Source: Solicola gregarius (GTDB lineage: Bacteria > Actinomycetota > Actinomycetes > Propionibacteriales > Nocardioidaceae). From it: a stretch of 64,000 nt of DNA. A program made the position numbers and the translations under genes. This document shows positions 61,747 to 64,000 of the stretch, one piece after another (position 1 is the stretch's first letter; every line of letters starts with the position of its first letter). Where the stretch lies: contig NZ_CP094970.1 in assembly GCF_025790165.1 (NCBI RefSeq), positions 4,836,001-4,900,000 on the forward strand, read 5' to 3'. The notes beneath the pieces were generated by a model. It did not search any database, was not told the DNA's origin, and was given only the letters and a program-made list of their open reading frames with translations.

Positions 61747-62766
61747 TCACTTCAAGCCGTCGTAGATGACCGAGTCTGGCGGCGTCTTCGTCAGATAGCC
61801 GGTCTCCTGCCCGGCCTTGAACACCGATGCGATGCCGGCAGAGACGTCGCTTGCAGGCACGACGTTCATCCGCAGCCGTTCATCGTTGTTCTCGATCAGG
61901 TCCTGGATCACGCCGGCATCCCCTCCGGGGATCTCGGCGGCGATGATCTCCGCCGCGTCCTCCGGGTTCTCCATCGTCCAGTCGGCCGCGGCCTTGTACG
62001 TGTCGTACATCGCCTGGACCTCATCGGGATGATCGTCGGCCCAGTCAGACTGTGCCGCCACCCCGAGGTAGGGGATCTCGTCGGTTCCGAACTCGGCATT
62101 CCACTTCGCGGCGTCTAGATCGATCGTCTCGATGTCGGAGTTCTTCTCCACGAGCGTCGAGTACGCGGGCTCCCATAGTTGGGTCGCGTCGGTACGCCCG
62201 GTCTGCGCCATCGTCGACAGTCCCGCGGTCGTCTGGTTCTGCGTCTCGACATTGTCGAGGGACAGCCCCTCCTTCTCCGCGAACCACTGGAACATCGCGA
62301 AGTTCGTCGTACCCGTCGCGGCGGCGAGGGTCCTGCCGTCGAGGTCGGGCAGCGCCTTGATGTCGGACTCCTGGGTGACGACCGTCCCGTAGAAGTCGAA
62401 CAGGTTGAACAGGTACGTCACGTCCGAGTCGCGTTCCGTACGAAGACCTTCCGAGAGCAGCGCCGCGCTCGCGCCGACGTCGTAGTGTCCGGCGCCGAAC
62501 TCCGTGTTGTAGTTGTCCGGCGTCGCGTACGTGAAGGTCATGTTGATGTCGTTGTCCTCATCGAGCTTCTGATCCTCGATGACGGCGGGCAGGAATGCGC
62601 CGAGAGACGGCGCCTGGAAGGCGACGACCTTGACCTCGGTCGCGTCCGATCCAGAGCAGGCGGTCAGGCTCACCGCCGACACGAGCGCAAGCGCGCCCAC
62701 GACGGCGGGGGCACGATGCTTGCGAAACTGGAGCCGGGCGATGTTGCTGAGTGGGTTGCGGGGCAC
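61747..62766 (-). CDS. NitT/TauT-type substrate-binding lipoprotein
   Basis: 339 residues from GTG 62766 (GAGGA 5 nt upstream). Signal peptide and lipobox (VSAVSLTACSGS), then a periplasmic-binding-protein fold: VKVVAFQAPSLGAFLPAVI, GAGHYDVGASAALL, ALPDLDGRTLAAATG. Of the family that binds nitrate, taurine, aliphatic sulfonates or riboflavin/thiamine precursors. No permease or ATPase gene is adjacent in the window; instead an MFS gene follows, which is unusual. Confidence 0.85.
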   Translation of the reverse strand: MPRNPLSNIARLQFRKHRAPAVVGALALVSAVSLTACSGSDATEVKVVAFQAPSLGAFLPAVIEDQKLDEDNDINMTFTYATPDNYNTEFGAGHYDVGASAALLSEGLRTERDSDVTYLFNLFDFYGTVVTQESDIKALPDLDGRTLAAATGTTNFAMFQWFAEKEGLSLDNVETQNQTTAGLSTMAQTGRTDATQLWEPAYSTLVEKNSDIETIDLDAAKWNAEFGTDEIPYLGVAAQSDWADDHPDEVQAMYDTYKAAADWTMENPEDAAEIIAAEIPGGDAGVIQDLIENNDERLRMNVVPASDVSAGIASVFKAGQETGYLTKTPPDSVIYDGLK

Positions 62767-62828
62767 GATGTCCTCACTTCTGTGCATGGTGGACGCCGGA
62801 TTCGGCGCCCACCGGGTTACCAATGGAT

Positions 62829-63566
62829 TCAGCCCCCGATTGGTGTTGACCGTTCCGTCGGATACGGCAGTACGTAGGTCACTGGGATCCGGCCGATGCG
62901 GCTCCCACGTCCGCCTCGACTGCGCCGGCCGATGAGTACGCCGACGACGCCAGTGGCGAGCGCCAGAGCCGCCGGCGCAGCGGCACGGCGCAGGAGCGGC
63001 AACGCGACCGTGCGCATGACGTCGAGCTGCTCGCCCGACCCCATGTCAGTCGTGGGAGCCTGCGAAGCCCGGATCGGCTGCTGGCCAACAGAAGCCAGCG
63101 GCTCCCCAGCACCGCTCGCACCCTGCTCGATCATCGCCTCCAGGCGATTGACGAACTCCTTGACGAGGGAGTCGCTCACCTCACTGAGCAGGCTTCGGCC
63201 GAACTGCGCCGCACGGCCGCTGATCGCCAGCTCGGTCGACACGTCGACCAGTGTCTGCGCGCCTTCGGGCTTGAGGGAGGCCGTGATCAGAGCACTGGCA
63301 GAGCCGCTGCCCTTCTCTTCGCTTCCCCTGGCCTCGATCACGGCGCGGCGGCCAATCTCGTCGCGTTCGCTGAACGAGGCGACGCCGCGGTACTTGGCAC
63401 TGATCGGGCCGATCCGCGTCGACAAGCCGCCGCGGTACTCGCCCTCGACCACATCGTTGAGGCTCGCGCCCGGCAAGCACTGTGCGACCTTCGGCAGATC
63501 GAGCAGGAGGTCCCAGGTGTCCTCGACCGGCAACGAGACGCGGAACTGGTGGTGGAGTTCGATCAT
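62829..63566 (-). CDS. CoxG-like SRPBCC protein with C-terminal membrane anchor
   Basis: 245 residues. Residues 1-150 are an SRPBCC/CoxG domain (HHQFRVSLPVEDTWDLLLDL, LPGASL, YRGGLSTRIGPISAKYRG, ELAISGRAAQFGRSL). A linker and a hydrophobic C-terminal helix (RAAAPAALALATGVVGVLIG) follow, then a basic tail. CoxG anchors CO-dehydrogenase-type molybdenum enzymes to the membrane, and relatives occur with other xanthine-oxidase-family enzymes. ATG overlaps the NIPSNAP stop. Confidence 0.85.
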   Translation of the reverse strand: MIELHHQFRVSLPVEDTWDLLLDLPKVAQCLPGASLNDVVEGEYRGGLSTRIGPISAKYRGVASFSERDEIGRRAVIEARGSEEKGSGSASALITASLKPEGAQTLVDVSTELAISGRAAQFGRSLLSEVSDSLVKEFVNRLEAMIEQGASGAGEPLASVGQQPIRASQAPTTDMGSGEQLDVMRTVALPLLRRAAAPAALALATGVVGVLIGRRSRGGRGSRIGRIPVTYVLPYPTERSTPIGG

Positions 63567-63901
63567 CGTGCTGCCTTCTGATCATCGGCCGTCCAGTACG
63601 AGACGGGCTGGAGGTTGCGGCTCGTCATCGATGCGACGATCGGGCCGTTCTTCTCCGAGTCGGCCTTCGCCGACTTCCACTCCTCGTCCTGCTGAAAGCC
63701 TTGCCAGGCTGACGCCTGCGCGTCGCTGTCGGTGAAGCTGAGCAGGTACAGGATCCGCGTCGGGTCGGCCTCATCGGTCCAGAATCCGACGACGTTCAGC
63801 CCATGCCGCTCGAACAACGGCAGCGTGGCGTCGCGGAACCGATCGTGTACCTGGGTCTCTGCGCCGTCGTTGGCGACGTACTCACGAAGTTCGTAGATCA
63901 T
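63563..63901 (-). CDS. NIPSNAP-family protein
   Basis: 112 residues, ferredoxin-like dimeric alpha/beta barrel: MIYELREYVANDG at the start, LFERHGLNVVGFW, LLSFTDSDAQASAWQGF, FQQDEEW. Full length for the family; biochemical role generally unknown. Start overlaps the stop of the upstream gene (ATGA), and its stop overlaps the CoxG-like gene, so it is in the same operon. Confidence 0.88.
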   Translation of the reverse strand: MIYELREYVANDGAETQVHDRFRDATLPLFERHGLNVVGFWTDEADPTRILYLLSFTDSDAQASAWQGFQQDEEWKSAKADSEKNGPIVASMTSRNLQPVSYWTADDQKAAR

Positions 63902-64000
63902 GCGGACTTCTCCTGAAGCGATGGGGACATGGTCTGGGCGGCGCGGTCGAGCGCCTCGGTCACGACTCGCTCGACGAGAGCGCCGGCGACATCGCGCCGA
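63898..64000 (-). CDS. C-terminal end of an unidentified operon gene (cut by window)
   Basis: Only the last 33 codons are in the window (ending DVAGALVERVVTEALDRAAQ and then a short tail, TGA at 63898-63900). The stop overlaps the NIPSNAP ATG by 4 bp, so it belongs to the same operon. Too short to assign; the CoxG-like partner would be consistent with a molybdenum-hydroxylase or a catabolic enzyme. Confidence 0.6.
   Translation of the reverse strand, partial: RRDVAGALVERVVTEALDRAAQTMSPSLQEKSA

Overview
The window is a high-GC actinobacterial chromosome segment with frequent GTG starts, 4-bp ATGA/GTGA gene overlaps and many CGTACG words. The backbone order (dehydrogenase E2 - TIGR01777 protein - lipB - lipA - DUF4191 - RDD - glnA) and a GlnR-type box in front of glnA fit Actinomycetia. 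My guess is Propionibacteriales/Nocardioidaceae, but nothing seen fixes the genus.

Layout. (1) 1-18.4 kb is mostly core metabolism: the end of a dehydrogenase E2 gene, a proline catabolism locus (PucR-type regulator divergent from pruA-pruB), a glycosyltransferase, lipB and lipA, an ABC-2 exporter, a two-component system and glnA. (2) 18.42-28.95 kb is an integrated element. It lies between 25-bp direct repeats that duplicate the 3' end of glnA. It carries integrase, repressor, excisionase, a RepA-like ATPase, HNH, large terminase, portal, MuF-like protein, scaffold, major capsid and two head-completion proteins, but no tail or lysis gene and no obvious small terminase. It looks like a capsid-encoding phage satellite (cf-PICI-like). 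(3) 29.0-35.6 kb is a complete type I Wadjet operon (jetABCD). (4) 35.7-39.5 kb holds a HEPN/MNT toxin-antitoxin pair with a broken toxin, a TetR remnant, a broken glycerophosphodiesterase and an ADP-ribosylglycohydrolase. (5) 39.6-56.4 kb is a nine-gene operon that joins parts of both DISARM classes: drmD and an adenine methylase (class 1), drmA-drmB-drmC (core), a C5-cytosine methylase (class 2 type), plus a DUF4263/Shedu-like nuclease, a conserved-looking 79-aa protein and a Vsr endonuclease. (6) 56.7-64 kb has a small membrane protein, frameshifted FAD-oxidase and Fic genes, an MFS transporter, and a substrate-binding protein/CoxG-like/NIPSNAP operon cut by the window end.

How it fits together. 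Everything between glnA and about 60 kb is accessory. The 3' end of glnA acts as an integration site, and the satellite separates glnA from what looks like its original terminator. Next to it lie anti-plasmid (Wadjet) and anti-phage (DISARM) systems, both with intact reading frames and tight translational coupling, while several neighbouring non-defence genes carry frameshifts. In the DISARM-like operon, cytosine methylase plus Vsr suggests 5mC self-marking with repair of deamination damage, alongside adenine self-marking.

Limits: all family calls come from reading motifs by eye; no database search was run.
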